Origin: JBDTNL01 sp039933785
Lineage (GTDB): Bacteria; Acidobacteriota; Thermoanaerobaculia; Multivoradales; JAGPDF01
Direction of reading: 5' to 3'
DNA length: 64,000 nucleotides
Assembly (NCBI GenBank): GCA_039933785.1
Contig: JBDTNL010000012.1
Span: 1 to 64,000, forward strand
This document shows, piece after piece, positions 34,784-43,508 of this stretch. Below the pieces are notes generated by a model. That model was not told where the DNA came from. It did not search any database and saw only the letters and a list, made by a program, of their open reading frames with translations. Both the position numbers and the translations under genes were made by a program. The first letter of the stretch is position 1. Each line of letters begins with the position of its first letter.

Positions 34784-36622
34784 CTAGGCCGACGGCGATG
34801 CGAAGTGGATGGTCGCGAGCAGAGTCGAGCCGGAGAACTCGAGAGCGAAGTTGGGATAGATCAGCACCACCCCGCGAGCGGTCGAAAGTGTGCGCAGGGG
34901 CGGGCCGTAGCGTTGCTCGGCGGTGCCGCGGGCGACGGGCTCGCCCGGCACTGACTCGACAAGCTCGAGAACGCCGCCGATCACCAGCGCGCTGAGGGCA
35001 CCGGGGGCGCCGGCGTCTCCCGCCCGCAAGAATGCCCCGCGAAAATCACCGAGCACGAAGTCGTGCCGAGCGAGCGCGCGCAGGCGCTCGGCCGTGGCCG
35101 GAGTGATGGCCCCGATCGCCAACGGCGAGCTCGGCGGGTTCGCGGTCCCCCTCGCGACGGGTGGCGACGGTAGCGTGAGCCTGTGCCGCGCGCTCTCGGA
35201 GTACGGGCCATTGGGCTCGAGCGCCAGCAGCGCGACCCAGGCAGCGCGGGCCGCGGCGGTGCGACCGCGTTGATCCAGGATCACGGCTTGGTTGTAGATC
35301 GGCGCCGAGGACGAGGGGTCGGCTCGACGGGCCTCGTCGAGCAGCGCGAGCGCAGTGTCAGTGGTGTCCGTGCGGGTATCGAGCCCGAACTGGAAGAGGC
35401 CGAGCGCCTTGCCGTTGAGGGCCTCGGACGATCGCGGGGCAAGCTCGAGCGCCTCGTCGGCGAGCTCGAGCGCGCCGGCGTACTTGCCGTCGAGCAGCAT
35501 TGCAGCCAGCAGATCGACCCGGGCCGGCAGGTACTGCCCGTCGCGTTCGCAGGCGAGCCGCAAGTAGCGTTGGGCCGTGGCGATCTGCTCGCGGAACGCG
35601 GGCGCATCCAGGCATGGGTCCAAAAGCGCCGGACTGGAGCCCGCCGCCCCTCGCTGCCGGCGACGCTCCGCCAGGGTCGCCGGATCGGCGATGAGCGGCA
35701 ACGCGAAACGCATGACCGCCTGGCCATCGCAGCGGGCGAGCTCGCGCAGCGCCAGCTGATAGTGCGCGACGCCGATATCGGTGAAGACCTCGCGACTCGC
35801 GAACAAGTCCTTGAAGCGTTCGAGAAGCAATAAGGCGTCTTCGTACCGGCCGAGCTCGAGCAGTCGAACGCCGAAACGGAAGAAGTCGAGATCGTCGGCG
35901 ACCTGAGCGAGCTGACTGCGCAAGAAGGCTCCGCGATCGCTGGCGCCCGGGTGCGCGAGGTCGCCGACTTCGCCAGTCGCGACCGACCACTGGTCGAAGA
36001 AGGACGCCTCCTGCGCCAGCAGGGTTTCCGGCGCATACCCCGCCCAGGTCATGTAGAGCAGACCGTAAGCATCCGCTTGGAGCTCAGCCGACTGCAGATC
36101 GCGCGGTGTGGTGCGCAAGAGCCCGAGCGTCGTCTGCCGGGTTGCCTCCCGGGAAAATCTCGTCACCGCGCTGAACGCCGAGGCATGCCAAAAATCGTCC
36201 TTGGCGAGGTGCGCCAGTTCGTGTCCGAGCACGAAGGCCAGCCTGGCGTCTCCGGCGGCCGCATCGTGGCGGTCGCCCGCCTCGAGCGTCAGGCGCAGCG
36301 CTCCGCGGGTGAGCACGATGCTGCCGTCCGGAAGGGCCAGGGCCCAGGGCTCGCCCGCGGCGTCGATCTGCACCAGCCGGGGAAGCCGATTGCCACTCTT
36401 GTCGGCGGCAGCGCTCACCCGCGCGAAGATCTCGGCGGCGCGCCGCGGTAGTGGCTTCGAAGTGTCGAGGGGCTTGTAGTTCTGCAGCCACCAGCCGGAA
36501 TGGTCGCGCGGGCTGTCAGCGGCGCGCGCGGGCGTGGTGGCGAGGGCCCAGCCCATGAGCCCCGCCGCCAGCAGCGCCCGGGCGCCCGATCCGAATCCGG
36601 AGCGCGGCCGGCGAGAGCTCAT
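34784..36622 (-). CDS. M48-family metalloprotease with TPR repeats, exported
   Basis: 612 residues. A signal peptide (about 1-35, ending PARAAD) precedes an M48 domain with HELAH at 134-138 and ELQADAYG supplying the third ligand. TPR-like helices follow (about 250-480: YEDALLLLERFKDLF, GKYAGALELADEALELAP). A C-terminal domain of about 100 residues is not recognised. Similar BepA-like proteases watch over outer-membrane assembly. The ATG is three bases after the anti-sigma stop, so it belongs to the sigma/anti-sigma operon, which supports an envelope quality-control role. Confidence 0.85.
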   Translation of the reverse strand: MSSRRPRSGFGSGARALLAAGLMGWALATTPARAADSPRDHSGWWLQNYKPLDTSKPLPRRAAEIFARVSAAADKSGNRLPRLVQIDAAGEPWALALPDGSIVLTRGALRLTLEAGDRHDAAAGDARLAFVLGHELAHLAKDDFWHASAFSAVTRFSREATRQTTLGLLRTTPRDLQSAELQADAYGLLYMTWAGYAPETLLAQEASFFDQWSVATGEVGDLAHPGASDRGAFLRSQLAQVADDLDFFRFGVRLLELGRYEDALLLLERFKDLFASREVFTDIGVAHYQLALRELARCDGQAVMRFALPLIADPATLAERRRQRGAAGSSPALLDPCLDAPAFREQIATAQRYLRLACERDGQYLPARVDLLAAMLLDGKYAGALELADEALELAPRSSEALNGKALGLFQFGLDTRTDTTDTALALLDEARRADPSSSAPIYNQAVILDQRGRTAAARAAWVALLALEPNGPYSESARHRLTLPSPPVARGTANPPSSPLAIGAITPATAERLRALARHDFVLGDFRGAFLRAGDAGAPGALSALVIGGVLELVESVPGEPVARGTAEQRYGPPLRTLSTARGVVLIYPNFALEFSGSTLLATIHFASPSA

Positions 36623-36625
36623 GCG

Positions 36626-37579
36626 CTAGTTGAGCAGCAGGATCTGTTCGAACGAATGAGCCAGCGCCGCGTAGTCGGCAGCGCTCGACGGTGGATGGCG
36701 AAGTCCGTCGCTCAGGCGCTTGAGCTCGCGCTCGATGGGTGGCGAAGGCGCGAGATGGAGATCGCGCATGAACCCCCGAACCTCGGGGCGCTCGAAGAAC
36801 CCCGGGGTGCGGCCGAGAGCCGCCAGGCGGCCGGACTCCGCCCAGCGCCCGAAAGACGCCGGTTGCGCCGGCAGACGTCGCTCGGTGACGATCGCCAGTG
36901 CCGTTGCCGCCTCCGCGGCTGAGCCCGCCTCACGCCGCTCGAGCGCCTGGCGCACGGCGGCGAGCGACGCCTGCTCCGCTGGACCGTCGAGCAGGGGCTC
37001 GAATCGCGAGACCACTTCGTCGGCGTGAACGAAATCGCCGGCCGCAATGCTGACTTGTAGATCCACCATTCCCACGCCGAGGCGGAAGGACGTCTTGGCG
37101 GGGCTGAGAGCGCCGCCGAAGGAACGGGCCTCTCCCGCCCCAGGCCAGAGTTGCAGGGTCAGAGCCTTCATCTCCCCGGCCTCGCCCAGCGCGGATGCGA
37201 CCTCGTGGGCGGGGGGGAAGTTCAGGGGGCCGCGGTGCGACGGCATCAGAAGCGCGACACCTGCGGCGAGCAAGAGAGCCGCGGCGACTCCGGCGGACCG
37301 GGAGAGCCCAGGCCTTGCCCGCGGTTTGACTAGCGCCTGCACCGTTCGCCCGCGCATGGTCAGAATATCGGCCAGGCGTTTCGGGCCGGAGAGGTACAAG
37401 TCAGGCGTCGGATTCTGCTTCACTGCCGCCTTCACCGCCGCTGCGCCGGCCAGAACGACGGCGCAGTCATTGCAGTCGGCCAAATGCGCGAGAAAGGCGG
37501 AGCGACGGCCGGTATCGAGGGTTCCGTCGAGAAAGACCGCGAGCTCTTCGTCGCTCGGGCAAGGGGAGGGCTGGTCCAT
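36626..37579 (-). CDS. Membrane anti-sigma factor with HxxxCxxC motif
   Basis: 317 residues from the ATG at 37577-37579 (MDQPSPCPSDEELAVFLDG), the usual opening of this family. An ATG at 37630, one base after the sigma stop, is an alternative. The zinc motif HLADCNDC lies at about residues 31-38. One membrane segment (about 95-112) is followed by an exported region of about 200 residues without recognised domains, ending AALAHSFEQILLLN. It should bind the sigma factor encoded just upstream. A protease gene follows three bases later. Confidence 0.8.
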   Translation of the reverse strand: MDQPSPCPSDEELAVFLDGTLDTGRRSAFLAHLADCNDCAVVLAGAAAVKAAVKQNPTPDLYLSGPKRLADILTMRGRTVQALVKPRARPGLSRSAGVAAALLLAAGVALLMPSHRGPLNFPPAHEVASALGEAGEMKALTLQLWPGAGEARSFGGALSPAKTSFRLGVGMVDLQVSIAAGDFVHADEVVSRFEPLLDGPAEQASLAAVRQALERREAGSAAEAATALAIVTERRLPAQPASFGRWAESGRLAALGRTPGFFERPEVRGFMRDLHLAPSPPIERELKRLSDGLRHPPSSAADYAALAHSFEQILLLN

Positions 37580-37631
37580 CGTCCGTCGTCCGATGTGTCC
37601 TACAGGCAGGTTCCAGCCGCGCTCCACCATC

Positions 37632-38438
37632 TCAAGGAGTATCGACGGACACGGACGAAATATTCACCCCTACAGATAATTCCTTCGAGGCGAAGAGATC
37701 GGCGGTGTCTTTGGAACTGACCCCTCGGCTCTCCAGGTCCTCGCGCAGGGTCTTCATGATGCGCTCATACCTCCGGTACAGGGGCTTGGCATCGCGTTTG
37801 AGGAGGGTGGCCACCTCGGAGATGGTCAAACCTTGCCAGAACCGCAGTTTGAGCAGCAAGCGATCCTCGGACGAGAGCCCGGCGGTTGCCTCCTCCAAGG
37901 CCTCCTCGGCCTGGCGCCAAACCGCCGCTCGCTCCCGCCCTTCGACGAGCGCGTCGGGCCACGGCTCGCTCGATTCGGCCTCGGCGAGACGCTCATCGCT
38001 CTCGAAGCGGCGCCGCACCCGCAAGGGCAGTCGTTCGGCGGCGTGCTCGATCTCCGAGCGCAGGGGAGGGTTGGGTCGCCCGACCGTGAGGGTGCGGATC
38101 GTCTCTTCCAAGCCGAGCCCGTCGCGCGACATCAACTCCTCGACGCGGAGCGCCAGCGGCCCCATGCGGCGCGCCTCGGCCGAGGGGCGCCATTTGCCCC
38201 AGTGCTCGATGCGGAAATCCAGGAGCAATCGCTGCAGGACGACCGACAAGTATGTCGACAGTGCGCTCTTCTGGGCGAACTTGCGCAGGATCGCGTAGTC
38301 GTCGCCGACAAAGCGCAACTTCGCCCAGGCGGCGAACTCCTCCGCCTCCTGCGCCGGGCAGTGTCCACGCCGGCACGTGTACTCGATCAACCGCTCGATG
38401 AGCGGGAGCTCTTGGAGGAAACGCTCTTCGAACGTCAT
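37632..38438 (-). CDS. ECF-like RNA polymerase sigma factor
   Basis: 268 residues from the ATG at 38436-38438 (MTFEERFLQELPLIERL); the frame is open further upstream but overlaps the divergent gene's leader. Region 2 (about 10-95) contains AEEFAAWAKLRFVGDDYAILRKF and LSTYLSVVLQRLLLDFRIEHWGKW, partly quoted; region 4 (about 190-250) contains LSSEDRLLLKLRFWQGLTIS and the recognition helix EVATLLKRDAKPLYRRYERI. The linker between them is longer (about 90 residues) than in most ECF factors. First gene of a sigma, anti-sigma, M48, M28 run. Confidence 0.86.
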   Translation of the reverse strand: MTFEERFLQELPLIERLIEYTCRRGHCPAQEAEEFAAWAKLRFVGDDYAILRKFAQKSALSTYLSVVLQRLLLDFRIEHWGKWRPSAEARRMGPLALRVEELMSRDGLGLEETIRTLTVGRPNPPLRSEIEHAAERLPLRVRRRFESDERLAEAESSEPWPDALVEGRERAAVWRQAEEALEEATAGLSSEDRLLLKLRFWQGLTISEVATLLKRDAKPLYRRYERIMKTLREDLESRGVSSKDTADLFASKELSVGVNISSVSVDTP

Positions 38439-38490
38439 CGATAGGCCGACCTGTGTGGACCCTTCGATTCTACGCGAGATGGCGGCGTAT

Positions 38491-38508
38491 GGTTCGGGAC
38501 TTCGAACC
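38491..38508. promoter_or_regulatory. Inverted repeat in a divergent promoter region
   Basis: GGTTCG and CGAACC are perfectly complementary around six bases. It lies in the 131-base gap between the divergent sigma-factor gene (minus) and the LolA-like gene (plus), a place where an operator could act on both. No protein is assigned. Confidence 0.3.
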
Positions 38509-38569
38509 TTCCTACGCCTCGGGCGTATCCCATAGAGTCTCCAGGCTCCAACTCTTGAGGGAGATCGCG

Positions 38570-39331
38570 ATGCTGCGCAAGAAAATGATGTGGGCCATGG
38601 CAGTTCTGACGGTGGCGGTGGCTGCCCAGGCTCAGACCGTCGACGAGTTGATCGCCAAGAATCTTGCCGCACGCGGAGGCAAAGAGAAGATCCTGGCCAT
38701 TCAGTCGGCCAAGCTCACTGGGAAGATGAGCGTGGGGCCCGGCGTCGACGCGCCGTTCACCATGGAATGGAGACGTCCGAGTAGCGTGCGCCTGGAGTTC
38801 ACCGTTCAAGGTATGACGGGCGTGCAGGCGTATGACGGGACCACAGGTTGGATGCTGATGCCTTCCCCGGGCAAGAGCGACCCCGAGACGATGGCGGACG
38901 AGGATCTAAAAGACGTCGCCGAAACGGCCGACTTCGACGGCCCTCTAGTCGACTACCGAAGCAAGGGACACTCTGTCGAATTGATCGGCAAGGAAGCCGT
39001 TGCCGGCGCTGACGCCTACAAGCTGAAGCTGACCAAGAAGGGTGGCGAGGTCAGCTATGTCTTTCTCGACGCCGAGAGTTCGCTCGAGGTCAAGACCAGT
39101 GGCAGCCGAGCCCTTCACGGCGAGGAGCACGAGTTCGAGACCTCTTCGAGCGACTACAAGGAAGTCTCCGGGATCCTCTTCCCGTTTACACAAGAGATGA
39201 AGGCTCAGGGCGCTCCCGCCGGTCAAGTCATGACGATCGAGACGATCGATCTCAACACCGACGAACCGGCGGACCGTTTCAAGATGCCGGAGAAGAAGCC
39301 GGCGGAGCCCGCGAAGCCGCCCGTCCGCTAG
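38570..39331 (+). CDS. LolA-like outer membrane lipoprotein-sorting protein family
   Basis: 253 residues; ATG with GAGGGAG seven bases upstream. A signal peptide (about 1-21, ending AAQAQ) precedes a beta-rich domain: TVDELIAKNLAARGGKEKILAI, TGKMSVGPGVDAPFTMEWRR, VQAYDGTTGWMLMP and YKEVSGILFPFTQEM. This is the pattern of exported LolA/LppX-like proteins that bind lipid or lipoprotein acyl chains in a half-barrel. Whether it carries lipoproteins is inference. Its end overlaps the convergent lipoprotein gene by four bases. Confidence 0.75.
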   Translation: MLRKKMMWAMAVLTVAVAAQAQTVDELIAKNLAARGGKEKILAIQSAKLTGKMSVGPGVDAPFTMEWRRPSSVRLEFTVQGMTGVQAYDGTTGWMLMPSPGKSDPETMADEDLKDVAETADFDGPLVDYRSKGHSVELIGKEAVAGADAYKLKLTKKGGEVSYVFLDAESSLEVKTSGSRALHGEEHEFETSSSDYKEVSGILFPFTQEMKAQGAPAGQVMTIETIDLNTDEPADRFKMPEKKPAEPAKPPVR

Positions 39332-39720
39332 CCCGGCGGCAGGCCCAGCGCACGGCGGATCTCCTCGCGTGTATGCGGAATCGAGAACGCCACGTCGCCC
39401 TGCTTGTAGATCAGAACGCTCCTGCTGTTGCGCACGACTAGCCCGGAAGTGCCGATCTCCAGGCGTTCGAGATCGCGTTGGGCTTCGGCGGAGCCGGCCT
39501 CGACCGTGCGCGTGGTCACTCGGCCAGGAAATTCCTGGCTGAGCGCCGCCACGCCGGCCAGCCGCGCCGCCAGACCCTCGGAACCCGTCTTGTAGTAGTA
39601 GATGACTTCGATGGGCTTGGGAGGGCCGCAAGCCACCAACACGAGCAGGCTCAAGGGCACGAGCAGCGCCAGCAATGCGAGCCAGGCTCTGCGGCGGGCG
39701 GCGGCTTGATGATCGGACAT
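39328..39720 (-). CDS. Small putative lipoprotein
   Basis: 130 residues from the ATG with AAAGGAG upstream. The N-terminus has a basic stretch (AAARRR), a hydrophobic run and the lipobox LVAC at about residues 27-30, so lipidation at Cys30 is expected. The mature part begins GPPKPIEVIYYYKTGSEG and ends EEIRRALGLPPG. The strand-helix order with EVIYYYKTGSE hints at a thioredoxin-like fold without the CxxC active site. Not recognised beyond that. Confidence 0.65.
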   Translation of the reverse strand: MSDHQAAARRRAWLALLALLVPLSLLVLVACGPPKPIEVIYYYKTGSEGLAARLAGVAALSQEFPGRVTTRTVEAGSAEAQRDLERLEIGTSGLVVRNSRSVLIYKQGDVAFSIPHTREEIRRALGLPPG

Positions 39721-39830
39721 CGGCGGCTCCTTTCGGGAAAATCTTCGGGAGTCTACTCTCCGCGCGTTTGAAACCGTGACTGTACAACTCTGTGCGGTGA
39801 ACGTGGCTCGCGATTTGTTAGGTGGCGAGG

Positions 39831-39845
39831 TGCCGCGAGGCGGCA
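39831..39845. promoter_or_regulatory. Short perfect inverted repeat upstream of the aminotransferase gene
   Basis: TGCCGC and GCGGCA flank GAG in the 183-base gap between the divergent lipoprotein and aminotransferase genes, about 60 bases before the aminotransferase ATG. It may be an operator or an RNA hairpin. Confidence 0.3.
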
Positions 39846-39903
39846 ATCATGGTGCCTCGAAAAGCTTGGAAATCGGTGGTCTAGCGGATAGCCTTGCCTC
39901 GCC

Positions 39904-41214
39904 ATGACCACCAAGATCGCGCCTGAGCTCGTGCTGCCGTTCGACCCACCCGCTGGACCTCGACAGGGTTTGGGAGAGATCGCGAGCACCCTGGTCGGCT
40001 CTGAAATCCTCAAGATCGCCGCCCAGGTTCGAACGCTCCGGGAGAGTGGCAAGACGATTTGCGATCTCACGGTCGGCGATTTCTCACCCGCCGAGTTCCG
40101 CATTCCGCGAGAGCTCGAAGCGGGAGTCGTGAAGGCGCTGGCCGCCGGCCTTACGAACTACCCACCCTCGGACGGCATCCTCGAGCTCCGCCAGGCGGTG
40201 CGCGCCTTCTACGAGCGCGTGCTCGGGCTGCCCTATCCGCTCGAGGGCGTGCTCATCGCCGGTGGTGCGCGGCCGATCATCTGGGCCGCGTTCCGGGCGG
40301 TCATGGATGCGGGCGACACGGTGGTGTACCCGGTGCCTTCCTGGAACAACAACCACTACGTGCATCTCTGCCGCGGCAACGGCATCGCAGTTGTGACTCG
40401 TTCAGAAAACGGTTTCCTCCCCACCGCCGATGAGCTCGCGCCCCATCTGCGCGGGGCGCGGTTGCTGTCCGTGAACAGTCCGCTCAATCCCGCGGGCTCG
40501 GGATTCGGTCGCGCGCAGCTCGAGGCGATCACGCGGCTGGTGGTGGAAGAGAACCGCCGCCGCGAGCGCGCGGGCGGCGACGAGCGTCCGCTGTTCCTGC
40601 TCTACGATCACATCTATTGGCTGCTCGCCTCGGCGGCCGCGCCCCACTACACGCCAGTGGGCCTGGTCCCCGAGGTGGCGCCGTACACGATCTTCGTCGA
40701 TGGCATCAGCAAATCCTTCGCGGCGACCGGTCTGCGCGTCGGGTGGACCGTGGCGCCGCCGTACATCGTTCGCCGTATGCGTGATCTTCTCGGCCACATC
40801 GGAGCCTGGGCGCCCAAGCCGGAGCAGGTCGCGACCGCCGAATTGCTCGGTCAAGAGGGTCTCGGCGAGAGGCTCGCGACCGGTCTTCGCGACGGCCTGC
40901 TCGAGCGCTTGCGCGCGTTGCATGGCGGAATCCGCTCCATGGCGACGAGCGGTTTGCCGGTGGATGCGTTGCCGCCTGCCGGGGCGCTCTATCTGTCGGC
41001 GCGCTTCGACTTGCTGCCGCAGTTGGGCAGTAACGAAGCGATCCGCGTGTTTCTACTCGAAAAGGCAGGGTTCGCCGCAGTCCCCTTCCAAGCCTTCGGC
41101 CTTCAGGAAGAGAACGGCTGGTTCCGCCTCAGTGTCGGTGCTGTTTCGGTGGCGCAGATCGAAGAGGCGCTGCCACGCGTCGAGGCCGCCATCCGCGGCC
41201 TCTGTGCGAGCTAG
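39904..41214 (+). CDS. PLP-dependent aminotransferase, class I/II (fold type I)
   Basis: 436 residues. Fold-type I features: DLTVGDFSP, TNYPPSDGILELRQAV, GARPIIWAAFRAVMDAGDTV, the substrate/cofactor segment NSPLNPAGSGF, YDHIYW with the cofactor-ring Asp and Tyr, and DGISKSFAATGLRVGW carrying the lysine that binds PLP. The closest pattern is aspartate/aromatic aminotransferases. The exact amino-acid substrate cannot be decided, and no biosynthetic partner gene is adjacent. Confidence 0.9.
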   Translation: MTTKIAPELVLPFDPPAGPRQGLGEIASTLVGSEILKIAAQVRTLRESGKTICDLTVGDFSPAEFRIPRELEAGVVKALAAGLTNYPPSDGILELRQAVRAFYERVLGLPYPLEGVLIAGGARPIIWAAFRAVMDAGDTVVYPVPSWNNNHYVHLCRGNGIAVVTRSENGFLPTADELAPHLRGARLLSVNSPLNPAGSGFGRAQLEAITRLVVEENRRRERAGGDERPLFLLYDHIYWLLASAAAPHYTPVGLVPEVAPYTIFVDGISKSFAATGLRVGWTVAPPYIVRRMRDLLGHIGAWAPKPEQVATAELLGQEGLGERLATGLRDGLLERLRALHGGIRSMATSGLPVDALPPAGALYLSARFDLLPQLGSNEAIRVFLLEKAGFAAVPFQAFGLQEENGWFRLSVGAVSVAQIEEALPRVEAAIRGLCAS

Positions 41215-41217
41215 CCG

Positions 41218-41772
41218 TCAAGGGTAGAGGACTCGACGAACGTTCTCGCCTTGCCAAAGATGCCGCCGCTCATGGGCGGTGTGCACCCTCAGGAACGCCA
41301 GCATGCTCATGCGGATGTAGCGCGCGATCGGTGAAACGTACACCGCGCGCTCGAGATCGATCCCTTCGAGCGTGGGCAGTCTCGCGGCCAGACACTGCTG
41401 GGATTCGAGAAAGCGCGGTAGGGCTTCGGCCGGCCCACTGGCCAGCGTTGGCCGCAGAGCGCGCGGCGCCGGGAGGCGAATCGGCGGCGGCGGTTCGACA
41501 TACCACACCAACAGACGCCCCCATGCGTTGAGCCGGTAGGGCCCAGGCCCGAGTCGCCCCTTGCTGCGGGCGATGGTCGCGGCCTCATCGAGGCCGGGCA
41601 AAAACACCTCGGTAGTGATCTCTAGGTGGCGCAGAATCTCGGCGATCGACCATGCCCCGGGCCGCGGCGACCAGGAGAGTTGCCGCGGGTCGAGTTCCGC
41701 GCAGAGCGCGCGGGCGCGGTCACTTGCCTCGTCGAGCTCACGAGCAACCCGGAGGAGCTCTGCCTCGATCAT
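41218..41772 (-). CDS. DinB-family protein
   Basis: 184 residues, soluble. It has the four-helix DinB/YfiT layout with three metal-binding histidine positions: His in EILRHLE (about residue 49) and the pair in HTAHERRHLWQ near residues 163-170. DinB proteins are metal-dependent transferases, often using bacillithiol or other thiols; the substrate here is unknown. It is convergent with the aminotransferase gene (three bases apart). Confidence 0.82.
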   Translation of the reverse strand: MIEAELLRVARELDEASDRARALCAELDPRQLSWSPRPGAWSIAEILRHLEITTEVFLPGLDEAATIARSKGRLGPGPYRLNAWGRLLVWYVEPPPPIRLPAPRALRPTLASGPAEALPRFLESQQCLAARLPTLEGIDLERAVYVSPIARYIRMSMLAFLRVHTAHERRHLWQGENVRRVLYP

Positions 41773-41839
41773 CGGGAGGTAGTGCGGGCGGGGACAGGTC
41801 GCTGCCGGTCCCCATCTCGAGCGAAGAGAACCCCGCCTC

Positions 41840-43378
41840 CTAGGCTCGCGAGGCGAACCCCGTCACGATGTAGCTCCCCGAGCGCTGGTCCTTTTTGAGC
41901 TTGACGACACCCCGACGCTCGGCGTCTTCGAGGAGCTCGGAGAACGTCGAGTAGCCGTAGTAGCCCTCGTTGAAGGAGGGCTTCTTGCGCTTCATCGTCT
42001 GCTTGATCATCGAGCCCCAGAGCACGTCCTTGTTCTCGCGCTTCAGGGCCTGGATCGAGTCGATCATGATGCCGAAGACCTCGGTCTGCTTCTTGGTCAG
42101 ACCCTCGAGCTGCGGCCCGCTGTGCTGGTCGCGCCAGACGTCCTCGTAGTAGATGAACTCGTCGCAGTTGTCGACCAGCAGGGCCGACGAGGAGTTCTTC
42201 ACCCCGATACCGATCACGTACTTGTTGTTCTCCTTGAGCTTGGAGACCAACGGTGAGAAGTCGGAATCGCCGGAGAGCAGAACGAACGTGTCGAGGTGCT
42301 CCTTCGAGTACGACAAGTCCATGGCGTCGACGACCATCTTGATGTCGGCGCTGTTCTTGCCCGAATAGTGCTTCTGCGGGATGTCGATGAGCTCGATCGC
42401 GGCCTCGTGGAAGGTGCGCTTGTAGTCGCTGTAGCGCTCCCAGTCGCAGTAGGCGCGCTTGACGATGATCTTGCCTTTTTCGAGCAAGCGCTCGAGAACC
42501 AGATTGATGTCGAACTTCTTGATCTCCGAATCCCGCACGCCGAGCGCGACGTTCTCGAGGTCGCAAAACAGCGCGATCTTCCGCTCGTCAGCGACACTCT
42601 GCGAACGCTCCGGCATCGACATGTAGATCTGGCGGGTAAGGCTCTCGAGATCGACCGGCGGAAGCTCGGTGACTTCATGGCGCTCGTGGCGCTCCTGGCG
42701 TTCTTGGCGCTGCGGGCGCTCGAGGGCTGCGACCCGTTCCGGTCGCTCGGCACGCTCGTGGCGCTCCGTGGGACGCGGCGCGGGAACGGCCGCGATCGCG
42801 GGCGCCGGTTCCGCATCGCCGCTTTCCGCCTGGTTGCCGCGACCGCGCCGTCGGCGTCCACCGCGGCGTCCGCGTTTGCGCCCCGGGCGCTCGGCGCCTT
42901 CGCCGGCCACGGGTTCGCCCTCGATCTCGCCCTCTTCTTCGTCTTCACCCTCGTCGTCGCCATCCTCGTGCTCGGCGATGTCCGCGAGGTTCGAGCCCCG
43001 GGCCTCAGCGGCATTCTCGAGCTCCGGCTCGTCCTCGAGACCCTCGGCCTCGTCGTCGTAGGGCAACGAGAAAGGGTCGACCGCGGGGCGATCGATCGCC
43101 GGCGCGGGCTCGGCCGCGCGCCACGGCTCGTCGCCGCGGACCTCGGGGCTCACATCCGGCTGCGGCTCGGCGACCGGGTAGCTGGACTCGGGGTACGCCC
43201 CAGACTCTGATTCAGACTCGGATTCAGACTCGAAGAAATTGCTTCCGGAAAGGGGCGACGCTGCGGAGACGGGGCCCCTCGGATGCGGTGAGTCCTGCGG
43301 GGTTTCGGAATTCTCGGGGTTGGCGGGGTTCGCATCGGCGCCCCCCTCGGATGTCGGTCTCGACCACCATGGGGTCAT
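41840..43378 (-). CDS. NYN-domain (PIN-like) protein with C-terminal OST-HTH/LOTUS domain
   Basis: 512 residues. Residues 1-255 are low-complexity: a SESESE run (about 50-59), acidic blocks and an Arg/Gly stretch (RKRGRRGGRRRRGRG, about 167-181) that could bind RNA. The NYN domain (about 265-420) has the acidic set in ALFCDLENVA, DIKMVVDAMD and LLSGDSDFSPLV, as in LabA/MARF1-like nucleases. The end (about 430-505) is a winged-helix LOTUS domain (WGSMIKQTMKRKKPSFNEGY). A role in RNA turnover or small-RNA control is likely. The start has only a G-rich ribosome-binding site. Confidence 0.88.
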   Translation of the reverse strand: MTPWWSRPTSEGGADANPANPENSETPQDSPHPRGPVSAASPLSGSNFFESESESESESGAYPESSYPVAEPQPDVSPEVRGDEPWRAAEPAPAIDRPAVDPFSLPYDDEAEGLEDEPELENAAEARGSNLADIAEHEDGDDEGEDEEEGEIEGEPVAGEGAERPGRKRGRRGGRRRRGRGNQAESGDAEPAPAIAAVPAPRPTERHERAERPERVAALERPQRQERQERHERHEVTELPPVDLESLTRQIYMSMPERSQSVADERKIALFCDLENVALGVRDSEIKKFDINLVLERLLEKGKIIVKRAYCDWERYSDYKRTFHEAAIELIDIPQKHYSGKNSADIKMVVDAMDLSYSKEHLDTFVLLSGDSDFSPLVSKLKENNKYVIGIGVKNSSSALLVDNCDEFIYYEDVWRDQHSGPQLEGLTKKQTEVFGIMIDSIQALKRENKDVLWGSMIKQTMKRKKPSFNEGYYGYSTFSELLEDAERRGVVKLKKDQRSGSYIVTGFASRA

Positions 43379-43433
43379 CGCGCCCCCCCGCTAGATTCTT
43401 TGCTTGTTTTCACATGAACTCCTGTTGAGTTGG

Positions 43434-43454
43434 TCCCCGCTTCGTAAGCGGGGA
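43434..43454. repeat. Perfect hairpin in the NYN/OPT intergenic region
   Basis: TCCCCGCTT and AAGCGGGGA are fully complementary around CGT. It lies in the 271-base gap between the divergent NYN gene and the OPT transporter gene. No T tract follows on either strand, so a terminator is unlikely; a leader hairpin or operator is possible. Confidence 0.45.
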
Positions 43455-43471
43455 GGCGAGCCTCAGAAGGC

Positions 43472-43508
43472 CGGAAGAACCCGGCGAGGCCCGAAGAACT
43501 TGACGAGG
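43472..43508 (+). repeat. Imperfect tandem direct repeat upstream of the OPT gene
   Basis: Two 18-base copies 19 bases apart share GAAGAAC, two variable bases, G, one variable base and CGAGG; 14 of 18 positions agree. They lie next to the hairpin in the same intergenic region. Purpose unknown. Confidence 0.35.

Noticed and set aside
43202..43235. Short tandem repeat coding for SESESE as a CRISPR-like or microsatellite element
   Set aside because: It is a six-base coding repeat inside the NYN gene and has no spacers.
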